DNA of 64,000 nucleotides, from assembly GCA_902797695.1 (NCBI GenBank), contig CADBTW010000065.1, forward strand, positions 1 to 64,000, in the 5' to 3' direction. Under the pieces are notes generated by a model. That model ran no database searches. It was not told the origin of the DNA and worked only from the letters and a program-made list of their open reading frames with translations. The translations under genes and the position numbers were made by a program. The DNA is from an uncultured Sutterellaceae bacterium. GTDB taxonomy: Bacteria; Pseudomonadota; Gammaproteobacteria; Burkholderiales; Burkholderiaceae_F. This document shows, in pieces, positions 27,683-36,951 of the stretch. Positions within the stretch are counted from its first letter, which is position 1. Each line of letters begins with the position of its first letter.

Positions 27683-27759
27683 TGGGGTGGGGGGTCGGAC
27701 TCGAACCGACGACAACCGGAATCACAATCCGGGACTCTACCAACTGAGCTACGCCCACC
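27683..27759 (-). tRNA. tRNA-His (GTG)
   Basis: Cloverleaf with anticodon GTG in CGGATTGTGATTCCGG and encoded CCA. The extra G at position -1 faces C73, the histidine identity pair. The acceptor stem reads GTGGGCG against CCCCCAC, leaving a C-C mismatch at 6-67. It is the last gene of a Pro-Arg-His tRNA operon. Confidence 0.95.
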
Positions 27760-27778
27760 ATTAAATTTTTCAGGCATG

Positions 27779-27855
27779 TGGTCCGCCCGGCAGGATTCGA
27801 ACCAGCGACCCTCCGCTTAGAAGGCGGATGCTCTATCCAGCTGAGCTACGGGCGG
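27779..27855 (-). tRNA. tRNA-Arg (TCT)
   Basis: Cloverleaf with anticodon TCT in CCGCCTTCTAAGCGG and encoded CCA. Acceptor arms CCGCCCG and CGGGCGG pair fully. The T stem GCTGG/CCTGC contains one T-T mismatch (51-63). Middle gene of the tRNA operon. Confidence 0.95.
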
Positions 27856-27879
27856 TCCAAGCTGCTTGACAGACTTGTC

Positions 27880-27956
27880 TGGTCGGGGTGAAGAGATTCG
27901 AACTCCCGACATCCTGCTCCCAAAGCAGGCGCGCTACCAGACTGCGCCACACCCCG
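27880..27956 (-). tRNA. tRNA-Pro (TGG)
   Basis: Cloverleaf with anticodon TGG in CTGCTTTGGGAGCAG, encoded CCA, acceptor arms CGGGGTG and CACCCCG and the C1-G72 pair typical of bacterial proline tRNAs. First gene of the operon, ten bases behind the -10 box. Confidence 0.97.
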
Positions 27957-27966
27957 AGAGAGCCTA

Positions 27967-27994
27967 ATTATAGCTTTTCTTCGAGAAAATGCAA
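27967..27994 (-). promoter_or_regulatory. Promoter of the tRNA-Pro-Arg-His operon
   Basis: On the minus strand TTGCAT (27989-27994), a 16-base spacer and a perfect TATAAT (27967-27972) lie just before tRNA-Pro. The GC-rich stretch after the -10 may be a discriminator as in other stable RNA promoters. Confidence 0.72.
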
Positions 27995-28057
27995 CCCTCG
28001 CCTGCCGGGCGGCGGAAAAAACTTCCCGACCGCCCTTCGGGACGGGCTGGCCCACTT

Positions 28058-29392
28058 CTACTTCAGGGTGCCAGCGATCCTCTCGGCGAGCGACTGTGCC
28101 TCGGCGCGGTCCTCCGACTCGACCATGATGCGGAGGAGCGGCTCGGTGCCGGACGGCCGGATCAGCACGCGGCCGCGCCCCTCGAGAAGCTTCTCCACCT
28201 CCTCCTTCGCCTCCATGAGGGGCTTCTGGCTCGTCCAGTCGAAGCCGGGGGCGAGCCTGCAGTTGACGAGCGCCTGGGGCAGCATGTGGAGGTCCTTCGT
28301 GAGCTCCGCGAGGCTCTCCCCGGTGCGCCGCATGGCGGAGAGCACCTGGGTCGCGCTCACGATGCCGTCTCCCGTGGTCTGGCGGTCGAGGCAGATGATG
28401 TGCCCCGAGCTTTCCCCGCCGTAGAGCCAGCCCTTCTTGAGAAGATCCTCGAGAACGTAACGGTCGCCGACCTTCGCCCGGTCGAAGCCCACCCCGAGTT
28501 CCTTCAGCCTGCGCTCGAGGCCGTAGTTCGTCATCAGGGTCCCGGTGACGCCGGCGACGGGATGCTTTCTCAGCCGGTCGCAGACGATGATGTAGAGGAG
28601 CTCGTCGCCGTTGTAGACCCGCCCCTCGGCATCCGCCATGATGAGCCGGTCGGCGTCGCCGTCAAGCGAAATGCCAACGTCGCACCCCGCCTTCGCCACG
28701 CGCTCCGAAAGCGTCTCCGTATGCGTCGCGCCGCAACCCTTGTTGATGTTCAGGCCGTCCGGTGCGTTGTACTCGACGGTCACGAAGGCGCCGAGCTCGT
28801 GGAAAACGGCGGGAGCCACCTTGTAGGCGGCCCCGTTCGCGGCGTCGATGTAGATCTTCATCCGCTTGAAGTCGACCTTGCCGGAGATCGTCGACTTGCA
28901 GAACTCGATGTAGCGGCCCTGGGCGTCGTCGAGGCGCACCGCCTTGCCGAGGAGCCGGCTCTCGACGCATTTCGCCGCGCCTTCCTCGAGCTCACGCTCG
29001 ATCTCGAGCTCGATCTCGTCAGGCAGCTTCATCCCTTCGCTCGAGAAGAACTTGATGCCGTTGTCGGTGTAGGGATTGTGGGACGCGCTGATCACGACGC
29101 CGGCGGTGAGCCTGAGCGCCTGGGTGAGGTAGGCGACAGCAGGGGTAGGGATCGGGCCACAGAGCACCACATCGACCCCGGCGCTCGAAAACCCGGCCTG
29201 GAGGCTCGCTTCGAGCATGTAGCCCGAGATCCTCGTGTCCTTGCCGATGAGAACCGTCGGATGCTCGTCCTTCGAATGCCGTGCGAGGACCTTCCCCGCC
29301 GCGTAGCCCAGCCTCACGACGAAGTCGGGGACAATCGGGTAGGCGCCAACCGTTCCTCGGACGCCGTCGGTTCCAAAATACTTACGGGGCAT
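28058..29392 (-). CDS. glmM: Phosphoglucosamine mutase
   Basis: Converts glucosamine 6-phosphate to glucosamine 1-phosphate for peptidoglycan and LPS precursors, 444 aa. The phosphoserine loop is [15 protein letters not shown] (Ser about 100). DGDADR (metal loop) and the phosphate-binding [10 protein letters not shown] near the C-terminus are present. AGAGGTG lies six bases before the ATG. Last gene of the greA-yhbY-rlmE-ftsH-folP-glmM block, 40 bases after folP. Confidence 0.97.
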   Translation of the reverse strand: MPRKYFGTDGVRGTVGAYPIVPDFVVRLGYAAGKVLARHSKDEHPTVLIGKDTRISGYMLEASLQAGFSSAGVDVVLCGPIPTPAVAYLTQALRLTAGVVISASHNPYTDNGIKFFSSEGMKLPDEIELEIERELEEGAAKCVESRLLGKAVRLDDAQGRYIEFCKSTISGKVDFKRMKIYIDAANGAAYKVAPAVFHELGAFVTVEYNAPDGLNINKGCGATHTETLSERVAKAGCDVGISLDGDADRLIMADAEGRVYNGDELLYIIVCDRLRKHPVAGVTGTLMTNYGLERRLKELGVGFDRAKVGDRYVLEDLLKKGWLYGGESSGHIICLDRQTTGDGIVSATQVLSAMRRTGESLAELTKDLHMLPQALVNCRLAPGFDWTSQKPLMEAKEEVEKLLEGRGRVLIRPSGTEPLLRIMVESEDRAEAQSLAERIAGTLK

Positions 29393-29432
29393 TGATTACA
29401 CCTCTTTTCCTAAAAAATCCCTTCCTGCAGCC

Positions 29433-30287
29433 CTAGGGCAGTTCCTGTTCCGCCCGGCGCACTGCGGCAAACACCGCAAGGGCATCGCGGGTTTCCCGGA
29501 CGTCGTGCACGCGGACGACCTGCGCCCCGCGCTCGACCGCGATCAGGGCGCCGGCGACGGAACCCGAGGTCCTCGCCCTTGCGTCCGTCTCACCGGTTGC
29601 GGCGCCGATGCTCCGCTTCCTCGAAAGCGCCATGAGGAAGGGCTGCCCCTCCCTTACGAAATCGTCCGTGCGGGCAAGGAGCTCAAAATTCTCCTCGTGG
29701 GTCTTCCCGAAGCCGAACCCGGGATCCCAGCAGACCGAGGCGGGGCTCGCGCCTGCCGCTTCGAGCGCTTCCTGCCTCTTCCTCAGGTACCGGATGACGT
29801 GCTCAACGATCCCGAGGCCGTCGCCCCGGGCCTGATCCTCCGCCGCGGCTTCCCAGCCGTGCATGACGACGAGGCCTGCGCCGGAAGACGCCGCCGCCTC
29901 AAGGCTCCCCTGAAGTGTAAACGCCCGGACGTCGTTCAGGATCTCGGCTCCCGCCCCCACGGACTCCTCCATCACCGAGCTCCTGCTCGTGTCGACCGAC
30001 ACGGCGATGCCGCGCGAAGAGAGCGCTCGGACCACAGGTATGACCCTTCGGAGCTCTTCCTCTTCAGAAACGGGGGTAGCACCGGGACGAGTCGATTCGC
30101 CTCCGACATCCACAATGTCGGCTCCGTCCTCCGCGAGCTTCACGCCCCAGGCGACCGCATCCTCGTACCGGTTGTGCTCGCCGCCGTCGGAAAACGAGTC
30201 GGGGGTGACGTTGAGGATCCCCATGACGAGGGGCCTTTCAAGACTGAAGGAACGGGTCCTGCACTGCCAGGTCTTGGCGGACTGCAT
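29433..30287 (-). CDS. folP: Dihydropteroate synthase
   Basis: Condenses 6-hydroxymethyl-dihydropterin pyrophosphate with p-aminobenzoate in folate synthesis and is the target of sulfonamides, 284 aa. MGILNVTPDSFSDGG, DIVDVGGESTRPGA and the C-terminal VRVHDVRETRDAL signature are present. AGGAG lies eight bases before the ATG. A terminator-like hairpin separates it from ftsH upstream. Confidence 0.97.
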   Translation of the reverse strand: MQSAKTWQCRTRSFSLERPLVMGILNVTPDSFSDGGEHNRYEDAVAWGVKLAEDGADIVDVGGESTRPGATPVSEEEELRRVIPVVRALSSRGIAVSVDTSRSSVMEESVGAGAEILNDVRAFTLQGSLEAAASSGAGLVVMHGWEAAAEDQARGDGLGIVEHVIRYLRKRQEALEAAGASPASVCWDPGFGFGKTHEENFELLARTDDFVREGQPFLMALSRKRSIGAATGETDARARTSGSVAGALIAVERGAQVVRVHDVRETRDALAVFAAVRRAEQELP

Positions 30288-30323
30288 TTTCGGAAACTCC
30301 TCTTTCCTGTGACAAATCCTGTC

Positions 30324-30366
30324 GAAAAAAACAGCGCCTCCCAGCCCCTTCGCCAGGAGACGCTGA
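30324..30366 (-). terminator. Terminator between ftsH and folP
   Basis: On the minus strand CAGCGTCTCC pairs with GGAGGCGCTG (one G-T pair), followed by seven T residues. It lies about 33 bases behind ftsH and should reduce read-through into folP-glmM. Confidence 0.75.
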
Positions 30367-30398
30367 TATTTCAGCTGCGGCTTAGAAAGCCGGAAGGG

Positions 30399-32450
30399 CT
30401 ACTTCCTGTCGGCGCTCCCTTCCCCGTCAGCCTTCTGTACGGGCTCCTTCGGAGGCTCGGCAGGGGCAGCGGACCCTTCCTCAGGGCGAGGAGCCTCGGC
30501 CCCGGGCCCCGGCTCCGCCGGCTGAACGGCCTCGGGAGCAGGAGCTGGCGCAACCTCAGGCTTCAGAGCTTCCGCGTCCTTCCGGCCCTGGGCCGCCCGG
30601 GCGGGGTCAACCGAGGGCTGGTTCCCGCTCTCGACCTTCCGGGGCGGTCTCGGGGGCTTGCCTGCCATGATGTCGTCGATCTGGTCGCTGTCGATCGTCT
30701 CCCACTCAAGGAGGGCGGCGGCCATCGCTTCCACCTTGTCGCGGCTCTCGACGATGATCTTCTTCGCGACCGCGTACTGCTCTTCGAGGATCCTGCGGAT
30801 TTCCTGATCGACCTTCTGCATGGTGGCTTCGGAAATCTGCTGGTTCTTCGTCACGGTCTTCCCGAGGAAGACCTCGCCTTCCTTCTCCGCGTAGACCATC
30901 GGCCCCATGTTCTCTGACATGCCGTAGCGTGTCACCATGTCGCGGGCGAGGGCCGTGGCGCGCTCGAAGTCGTTCGAAGCGCCTGTCGTCGCGTGGTGCA
31001 TGAAGACCTCCTCGGCGATGCGGCCGCCAAAGAGAATCGCGATCTGGTTCAGGATGTAGCGGTTGTCATAGGAATAGCGGTCCTCGGACGGCAGCTGCAT
31101 CGTGAGGCCAAGCGCCCGGCCGCGCGGAATGATCGTCACCTTGTGGACAGGATCCGTTCCAGGAAGGCTGTGGGCGACGACGGCGTGGCCGGACTCGTGG
31201 TAGGCCGTGTTGCGGCGCTCGTCCTCGGTCATCACCATGCCGCGCCGCTCGGCGCCCATCATGATCTTGTCCTTCGCATTCTCGAAATCGGTCATCTCGA
31301 CCAGGCGCGCGTTGCGGCGGGCGGCGAAGAGCGCAGCCTCGTTCACGAGGTTCGCGAGGTCGGCGCCGGAGAACCCGGGAGTGCCCCGCGCGATGATGTC
31401 CTCACGGACGTCCTGCCCGATCGGGATCTTCCTCATGTGGACGCGCAGGATCTGCTCACGGCCGCGAATGTCGGGCAGCGGAACGACCACCTGCCGGTCA
31501 AAGCGGCCGGGACGCAGGAGCGCAGGATCGAGCACGTCGGGGCGGTTCGTCGCCGCGATCACGATGACGTTCGTCCCGGTTTCGAACCCGTCCATCTCGA
31601 CCAGCATCTGGTTCAGGGTCTGCTCGCGTTCGTCGTTTCCGCCGCCGAGGCCCGCGCCGCGCTGGCGGCCGACCGCGTCGATTTCGTCAATGAAGATGAT
31701 GCAGGGGGCGTTCTTCTTCGCGTTCTCGAACATGTCGCGGACACGGGCGGCGCCCACGCCGACGAACATCTCGACGAAGTCGGAGCCCGAGATCGTGAAG
31801 AACGGAACCCCGGCCTCGCCGGCGATCGCCTTAGCGAGCAGCGTCTTGCCGGTCCCAGGGGGGCCGACGAGAAGAATGCCGCGCGGAATGTGGCCGCCCA
31901 GCCTCTGGTACTTCGAGGGATCGCGCAGGAAGTCGACGACCTCCTGGACATCTTCCTTCGCCTCGTCGCATCCGGCAACATCAGAGAAGCGGACCGTGTT
32001 GCTCACGCCGTCCAGCATCCTCGCCTTGCTCTTCCCGAAGGAGAAGGCGCCCCCCTTGCCGCCTCCCTGCATCTGGCGCATGAAGAAGATCCACACGCCG
32101 ATGAGGAGCAGCATCGGGAACCAGGACACGAAGATCGTGGTCCAGACCGAAGGCTCTTCCTCCGCCTTGCCGTAGACGGAAACGCCGGCCTTCCTCAGGT
32201 CGTCAACCATCCACAGGTCGCCGGGCGACGTGATCTGGTAGTCGCTTCCAGAACTCGGCTTGACGAAGATCTTCCGCCCCTGGATGTCCACCCGCTTGAT
32301 CTTTCCGGCCTTCGCGTCATCCATGAACTGGGTGTAGCTCGTCTGGTCGACGGTCACGTCCGTGCGGTTGTCAAACTGCTTGAAGACCGTGAAGAGGACG
32401 ACGGCGACCAGAATCCAAGTGGCCACCCTTCCAAGCATCTTGTTGTCCAA
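30399..32450 (-). CDS. ftsH: ATP-dependent zinc metalloprotease FtsH
   Basis: Inner-membrane AAA+ protease for membrane quality control, 683 aa (E. coli 644). TM1 is about residues 10-28 and TM2 about 105-125, with a periplasmic domain between. Walker A GPPGTGKT, Walker [13 protein letters not shown], the second region of homology and the zinc motif HESGH are intact. The C-terminus has an extra Ala/Pro/Glu-rich tail of about 60 residues. The start is a TTG at 32450 with GGAG eight bases upstream. An ATG four codons later has no good ribosome binding site. It follows rlmE in the conserved order. Confidence 0.96.
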   Translation of the reverse strand: MDNKMLGRVATWILVAVVLFTVFKQFDNRTDVTVDQTSYTQFMDDAKAGKIKRVDIQGRKIFVKPSSGSDYQITSPGDLWMVDDLRKAGVSVYGKAEEEPSVWTTIFVSWFPMLLLIGVWIFFMRQMQGGGKGGAFSFGKSKARMLDGVSNTVRFSDVAGCDEAKEDVQEVVDFLRDPSKYQRLGGHIPRGILLVGPPGTGKTLLAKAIAGEAGVPFFTISGSDFVEMFVGVGAARVRDMFENAKKNAPCIIFIDEIDAVGRQRGAGLGGGNDEREQTLNQMLVEMDGFETGTNVIVIAATNRPDVLDPALLRPGRFDRQVVVPLPDIRGREQILRVHMRKIPIGQDVREDIIARGTPGFSGADLANLVNEAALFAARRNARLVEMTDFENAKDKIMMGAERRGMVMTEDERRNTAYHESGHAVVAHSLPGTDPVHKVTIIPRGRALGLTMQLPSEDRYSYDNRYILNQIAILFGGRIAEEVFMHHATTGASNDFERATALARDMVTRYGMSENMGPMVYAEKEGEVFLGKTVTKNQQISEATMQKVDQEIRRILEEQYAVAKKIIVESRDKVEAMAAALLEWETIDSDQIDDIMAGKPPRPPRKVESGNQPSVDPARAAQGRKDAEALKPEVAPAPAPEAVQPAEPGPGAEAPRPEEGSAAPAEPPKEPVQKADGEGSADRK

Positions 32451-32580
32451 TGCTCTTGCTCCAATCGCTAGAAAACTGTCGCCGGAGCCTTCGTGCGGCC
32501 CGGCGGGTCATGTCCAGTTTTCGGAAATTCCCTTTAGTGTAAAGATTAATTGAAAAAGTTTTCGGGATGAGGCCAGTGTG

Positions 32581-33234
32581 TCAGCGGCGGGGCTTCAGGC
32601 CCTTCGCGACGATGTACTGCTCGGAGGAAGTGTCGCGGCTCGCCTCGGGCTTCAGTATCTGTACCCGGGTGAAGGACCGGTGAACCGCCTCGACGAACTG
32701 CGAGTAGCCGCTCCCCTGAAAGGCCTTCGCGATGAACCAGCCCGAAGGCTTCAGGTGGTCCTGCGCGAATTCGAGCGCGAGCTCGCAGAGCAGCATGGAG
32801 CGGGCCTGGTCGCTCGCCGCGATTCCCGAGAGGTTCGGCGCCATGTCGGACATGACTACGTCAACCTTGGCGCTGCCGACGATTTCGGCGAGCCTGTCGC
32901 AGACGTCCTGCTCGCGGAAGTCGCCCTGCAGGAAGTCGACGCCGTCCACGGGATCCATCGGGAGGATGTCCATTGCGACGATCCGGCCTTCGAGCGAGCC
33001 GTCCTTCCTCGAGAGAAGCCGGCGCGCCACCTGCGACCAGCTTCCCGGGGCGGAACCGAGGTCGACCACGGAGATCCCGGGCTTGAAAATGCGCTCCTTC
33101 TCGTTGATCTGGATGAGCTTGTAGGCCGAGCGGGCCCGGTAGCCGTCCTTTTGGGCGAGCTTCACCCAGCGGTCCGTGAGATGGCGCTCGAGCCAGGCCC
33201 GGTTGGAACGGAGCTTCTTAGTCGCGACAGGCAT
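32581..33234 (-). CDS. rlmE: 23S rRNA (uridine-2'-O) methyltransferase RlmE
   Basis: Heat-shock methyltransferase (RrmJ/FtsJ) that modifies U2552 of 23S rRNA in the 50S subunit, 217 aa. RSAYKLIQINEK provides the catalytic Lys, DLGSAPGSWSQVA binds SAM, DMAPNLSG carries the catalytic Asp, and FIAKAFQG and RDTSSEQYIVAKG end the fold. It lies between yhbY and ftsH. Confidence 0.96.
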   Translation of the reverse strand: MPVATKKLRSNRAWLERHLTDRWVKLAQKDGYRARSAYKLIQINEKERIFKPGISVVDLGSAPGSWSQVARRLLSRKDGSLEGRIVAMDILPMDPVDGVDFLQGDFREQDVCDRLAEIVGSAKVDVVMSDMAPNLSGIAASDQARSMLLCELALEFAQDHLKPSGWFIAKAFQGSGYSQFVEAVHRSFTRVQILKPEASRDTSSEQYIVAKGLKPRR

Positions 33235-33269
33235 GCTTTCTGTGGAAAAGGGAAGTTTGCGGCCGAACC

Positions 33270-33725
33270 CTAGGACGCGGCGCCGAGCGCCTTCTTCACC
33301 GTGCGGGTGCGCTTCGGGCGGGCACGGCGGATCGGGGCCTTCTTCTTCGCGATGCGCTTCTTGTCGGTGCGGAGGATCTTCCCGCCCCGGCTCCGCGGGC
33401 GTTCGGCACGGGCTTCGGCGGCAGGCTTCGACCCCGCGGCTTCCTTCTCAGGCATCGGGCGGTAGACCGTCACGGTCTTCCCGATCACCTGGATGCGGGC
33501 CGCCCCAAGCGTGTCGAGGATCTTCTCGATGTCGGCCTCGCGCGCCTCGCGGTCGTCGCCCGGCATGCGGATCTTCACGAGGCCGTGGGACTTCAGGGCC
33601 TTGTCGATTTCCTTCAGGACCGCGTCCGTGAGCCCGTTCTGCCCGAGAAGCACGAGGGGGTTGAGGGCGTGGCTCTCGCCCCGCAGCCTGAGAAGCTCGT
33701 CGCGTTCGATCTTAAGTTCAGTCAT
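33270..33725 (-). CDS. yhbY: YhbY-type RNA-binding protein (CRM domain)
   Basis: CRS1/YhbY domain protein associated with pre-50S ribosomal subunits, 151 aa against about 97 for E. coli YhbY. The CRM core (about residues 5-95) shows RGESHALNPLVLLGQNGLT and the KIRMPGDDREAREADI segment. The extra 55-residue C-terminal tail is very rich in Lys, Arg and Ala and may bind rRNA. It is here on the same strand as rlmE and ftsH, directly behind greA (15 bases). Confidence 0.92.
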   Translation of the reverse strand: MTELKIERDELLRLRGESHALNPLVLLGQNGLTDAVLKEIDKALKSHGLVKIRMPGDDREAREADIEKILDTLGAARIQVIGKTVTVYRPMPEKEAAGSKPAAEARAERPRSRGGKILRTDKKRIAKKKAPIRRARPKRTRTVKKALGAAS

Positions 33726-33740
33726 GTTTCAGGAGGCTTT

Positions 33741-34217
33741 CTAGATGTATTCGACGGCGACCACTTCGTAGGTAAGGTCGCCCTTCGGGGCGTGGACCGT
33801 CACCTCGTCGCCCTCGGACTTGCCGATCAGCGCACGGGCGATCGGGCTCGAGACGGAGACCTTGTTCTTCTGGATGTCGGCCTCGTCGACCCCGACGATC
33901 TGGTAGGTGACTTCCTTGTCGGTATCCACGTCGGCAAGCGTCACGGTGGCGCCGAAGACGATCTTCTCGCCGGCGTTCAGGGTCTTGGGATCAATCACCT
34001 GAAGGGCGGGGATGCGCCCCTCGAGCAACGCGATGCGGCCCTCGATGAAGCTCTGCTTCTCGCGGGCGGCGTCGTACTCGGCATTTTCCGAAAGGTCGCC
34101 CTTCGAGCGGGCCTCTTCAATCGCGGCCACCACTTCCGGGCGGTCGACCTTCCTCAGATGCTCGAGCTCGGCCTTCAGCTTCGCGGCGCCTTCAACGGTA
34201 ATCGGAATGCGGTCCAT
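33741..34217 (-). CDS. greA: Transcription elongation factor GreA
   Basis: Transcript-cleavage factor of 158 aa from the ATG at 34217, exactly the E. coli length. A TTG three codons upstream (34226) is in frame but adds only Met-Lys-Thr. The coiled coil contains EARSKGDLSENAEYDAAREK with the acidic tip, and the C-terminal domain has PIARALIGKSEGDEV. First gene of the greA-to-glmM block. The 5' leader is long and structured. Confidence 0.96.
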   Translation of the reverse strand: MDRIPITVEGAAKLKAELEHLRKVDRPEVVAAIEEARSKGDLSENAEYDAAREKQSFIEGRIALLEGRIPALQVIDPKTLNAGEKIVFGATVTLADVDTDKEVTYQIVGVDEADIQKNKVSVSSPIARALIGKSEGDEVTVHAPKGDLTYEVVAVEYI

Positions 34218-34543
34218 GGTTTTCAAAAATCCTAAAGCAGGTAAAACGCCGCCTCTCCTCTGAGAGCAGGCCCTCGAGGAGAATGCATGGGCGGTGTTGG
34301 GTTATCCAAAGCTTCCCGGGCTCGGACTGGCCCGGCACGGGAAGGACGCATGGAAAAGCGGGCCAGCGCCCGCACTCCATGCCTTAAAAAGAATCAGCTG
34401 CCCGAGAGAAGACTTGGGAAAAGCTTCTTCCGCAACAGCGCTGTTTTGACATTTTGCACGGTTTGGGTGGCAAATGCAAAAGAAAAAACGTTCGGTTACG
34501 AAGCTTCCCGGGGAACTCCCGGGCTCCGGCACGGGACCAGCGG
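34218..34543 (-). promoter_or_regulatory. Structured 326-base leader between gmhA and greA
   Basis: No gene is seen. The stretch holds a candidate minus-strand promoter (TTGCAT 34474-34479, 17-base spacer, CAAAAT 34451-34456), a GC-rich inverted repeat near 34315-34336 and a terminator-like hairpin at 34354-34373. Further inverted repeats lie just before greA. It may combine the gmhA terminator with an attenuated greA leader. Confidence 0.35.
34354..34373 (-). terminator. Terminator-like hairpin in the gmhA-greA gap
   Basis: On the minus strand GCGGGC, loop GCTG, GCCCGC and TTTTCC form a compact intrinsic terminator 170 bases behind gmhA and 137 bases before greA. It could end the gmhA transcript or act as an attenuator in the greA leader. 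Confidence 0.55.
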
Positions 34544-35146
34544 CTAGTCGCTGTAGTTCTCCGGGTTCAGGCTGCGTTCGGTGAGCTCGATCAGGATGTG
34601 GATCACCTTGATGTGGAGCTCCTGGACGCGATCCGCGTACCTGCCGCCGGGCGTGACGACGGTGACGGTCGAAAGCTCCTCGAGCGGCGTGCCCGGGCGT
34701 CCTGTGAGCCCGATCACCGCCATGCCCTTCGCCCGGGCAGCCCTCGCGGCTTCGAGCACGTTCCTGCTCGTCCCGCTCGTGCTGATCGCGAGCAGCACGT
34801 CCTCGGGGCGTCCGACCCCCTCGACGTAGCGTGAGAAGACCTTCTCGTAGCCGTAGTCGTTTCCGACGCAGGCGAGGTGCGAGGCGTCGGAAATGGCGGT
34901 CGCCGAATAGGCCGGGCGGTCGTCGCGGAAGCGCCCCGTCATTTCCTCGGCGAAATGCATCGCGTCGCAAAGGCTTCCGCCGTTCCCGCAGCTCAGGACC
35001 TTCCCGCCCGCCCGAAGCGACCGGACGATGAGCTGTGAAGCATCGCGGATCCTTCCAATCGCCTGAGGCGACTCGATCAGGGCGCGAAGTGCCTCCTGCG
35101 CTTCCTCCAGGTCGAACCGAATGACTTCAAGGGCGTCTTTCTGCAT
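34544..35146 (-). CDS. gmhA: Sedoheptulose 7-phosphate isomerase GmhA
   Basis: SIS-domain isomerase that makes D-glycero-manno-heptose 7-phosphate for the LPS inner core, 200 aa (E. coli 192). SCGNGGSLCDAMHFAEEMTGR, ISDASHLACVGND and ISTSGTSRN match GmhA closely, as does the C-terminal QELHIKVIHILIE with its zinc ligands. DiaA is a related alternative, but the AEEMTGRF and FSRYVEGVGR segments favour GmhA. A perfect TATAAT lies 47-52 bases upstream. Confidence 0.9.
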   Translation of the reverse strand: MQKDALEVIRFDLEEAQEALRALIESPQAIGRIRDASQLIVRSLRAGGKVLSCGNGGSLCDAMHFAEEMTGRFRDDRPAYSATAISDASHLACVGNDYGYEKVFSRYVEGVGRPEDVLLAISTSGTSRNVLEAARAARAKGMAVIGLTGRPGTPLEELSTVTVVTPGGRYADRVQELHIKVIHILIELTERSLNPENYSD

Positions 35147-35192
35147 TTCCTGTCACTCCTCGCTTTCCGCCGGATGGCGAAAGACGCCCGGA

Positions 35193-35198
35193 ATTATA
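35193..35198 (-). promoter_or_regulatory. -10 box of gmhA
   Basis: A perfect TATAAT on the minus strand, with transcription expected to start near 35186. The -35 region is GC-rich and poorly matched, so an activator may be needed. Confidence 0.4.
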
Positions 35199-35249
35199 GC
35201 GGCTACCTCCCTTCGGCCCGAGCCCGTGCGGCGGATCCGGCCGCTCCGC

Positions 35250-36074
35250 TCACATCGTCCGCACGGTCCTCGAGGAAACGCTCTTCGGCTGCCATCTCAT
35301 GAGCCTCCCCTCAGCAAGGCTCACGAACCAGTCGAGGATGACGGCGAAAACCGTAAGCACGAGGATCCCCGCCATCACGGTGTCGATGTCAAAGGTTCCC
35401 TCAGCCTGGAGGATCAGGTAGCCGACGCCCTTCGCAGACCCAAGGTACTCGCCGATCACCGCGCCGACGAACGCCATGCCGACCGAGGAATGGAGCGAGG
35501 AGAACACCCAGCTCATCGCGGAGGGGAGGTAGACCGAGGCGAGGAGCTGCCGCCTCGAGGCGCCGAGCATGCGGACCGAGTTCAGCACGTTCGGGTTCAC
35601 TTCCCGAATGCCCTGGAAGACATTGAAGAAGACGATGAAGAAGACGATCGTCACGCCGAGCGCCACCTTGGAGGCGGGGCCGAGCCCGAACCAGACCGCG
35701 AAGATCGGGGCGAGAATCACGCGGGGACAGGAATTGAGCCCCTTGATGAAGGGGTCCGCCACAGCGGCGGCACGGGGCGAAAGACCGAGCCAAAGCCCGA
35801 CGAGAAGACCTGAGCCCGTGCCGATCGCAAACGCGAGGACCGTTTCCCAAAGCGTCACGGCGAGATGCCCGTAAATGTCCCGGTCAACGACGAACCAGTT
35901 CCAGACGCGGGTGAGGATTTCGACGGGCTGCCCGAAGAAGAAGGCGGCCTGGTTCTCGTCCTCGAAGAAGAAGGGCGGAATGAGACCGGGCTTCGTGAGC
36001 GCCCACCAAAGAGCGAAGACCGCGACGAGGAGCCCGAGCTGCCAGGCCCTGAGAATCCATTTGTTCCCGAACAT
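35250..36074 (-). CDS. ABC importer permease (SsuC/TauC/ThiX family)
   Basis: Inner-membrane permease of 274 aa with about six transmembrane segments (first at about residues 9-27). It carries the EAA-loop region GASRRQLLASVYLPSAM followed by the family ending GEYLGSAKGVGYLI. It is the last of three genes (substrate-binding protein, ATPase, permease) with four bases between ATPase and permease. The family moves sulfonates, taurine, nitrate or thiamine pyrimidines. The substrate cannot be fixed from sequence. Confidence 0.9.
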   Translation of the reverse strand: MFGNKWILRAWQLGLLVAVFALWWALTKPGLIPPFFFEDENQAAFFFGQPVEILTRVWNWFVVDRDIYGHLAVTLWETVLAFAIGTGSGLLVGLWLGLSPRAAAVADPFIKGLNSCPRVILAPIFAVWFGLGPASKVALGVTIVFFIVFFNVFQGIREVNPNVLNSVRMLGASRRQLLASVYLPSAMSWVFSSLHSSVGMAFVGAVIGEYLGSAKGVGYLILQAEGTFDIDTVMAGILVLTVFAVILDWFVSLAEGRLMRWQPKSVSSRTVRTM

Positions 36075-36078
36075 TTCC

Positions 36079-36897
36079 CTACTCCCCCGTCTTCATTTGC
36101 CGGCGATACCCCTTGAGGACCTCTTCCCGGAGCACGTTCCAGACCGCGCGGTGGATCGCGACGAACTTCGGGTCACCCCGCACCTCGGTCACGTCGCGGG
36201 GCCTCGGGAGGTCGATCGGGAAGTCCCCGATCGGATGCGATCCGGGCCCTGCCGACATGACGACCACGCGGTCGCTCATCGCAATTGCCTCGTCGAGGTC
36301 ATGGGTGATGAAGAGCACCGCCTTGCGCTTCGAGGACCAGATGTCGAGCAGGAGGTTTTCCATCAGGGCCCGGGTCTGGATGTCGAGCGCGGAAAAGCTC
36401 TCGTCCATCAGGATGATGTCGGGGTCCATGATGAGGGTCTGGGCCATGGAGACGCGCTTTCTCATGCCGCCCGAGAGATGGTGCGGGTAGCTGTCCTCGA
36501 ACCCTGAGAGCCCCACGCGCCTCAGCCACGCGCGTGCGCGCTCCCTCGCCTCGCGCCTCCCGACGCCCCGGAATTCGAGCCCCGCCGCCACGTTCTCGAG
36601 CGCCGTGCGCCACGGCATCAGGTTCTCGGCCTGGAACATGTACCCGGCACGGCGGTTGAGGCCGGAAAGCGGCTCGCCGAAGATCCTGATCGAGCCGCCC
36701 GAGGGCTGCAGGAGACCGGCAGTCATGTTGAGGATCGTGGACTTCCCGCATCCCGTCGGGCCCACGACGCTCACGAACTCGCCCTCCGCGATGGTGATGT
36801 TCACGTCTCGGACCGCCGTGTACTCGCTCGAGCGCTTTTCCTCTTCCGAGAGATACGTGCAGGCGAGGTCCCTGATTTCTATTGCTGGTGCTGTCAT
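36079..36897 (-). CDS. ABC importer ATP-binding protein (SsuB/TauB family)
   Basis: Cytosolic ATPase of 272 aa driving the importer. Walker A GPTGCGKST, Q-loop in FQAENLMPWRTA, signature LSGGMRKRVSMAQ, Walker B IILMDESFSALD and the switch His in ITHDLDEAI are intact. Walker B has DESFSALD where most relatives have DEPF-ALD. The ATG at 36897 has GGGGAAGG upstream. A TTG at 36915 is the in-frame alternative. It lies 54 bases behind the binding-protein gene. Confidence 0.93.
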   Translation of the reverse strand: MTAPAIEIRDLACTYLSEEEKRSSEYTAVRDVNITIAEGEFVSVVGPTGCGKSTILNMTAGLLQPSGGSIRIFGEPLSGLNRRAGYMFQAENLMPWRTALENVAAGLEFRGVGRREARERARAWLRRVGLSGFEDSYPHHLSGGMRKRVSMAQTLIMDPDIILMDESFSALDIQTRALMENLLLDIWSSKRKAVLFITHDLDEAIAMSDRVVVMSAGPGSHPIGDFPIDLPRPRDVTEVRGDPKFVAIHRAVWNVLREEVLKGYRRQMKTGE

Positions 36898-36951
36898 TTC
36901 CTTCCCCAAGAGCAATGCGCTTGCTAGGTCCTCCGACCGCCTCCGTGCCGG

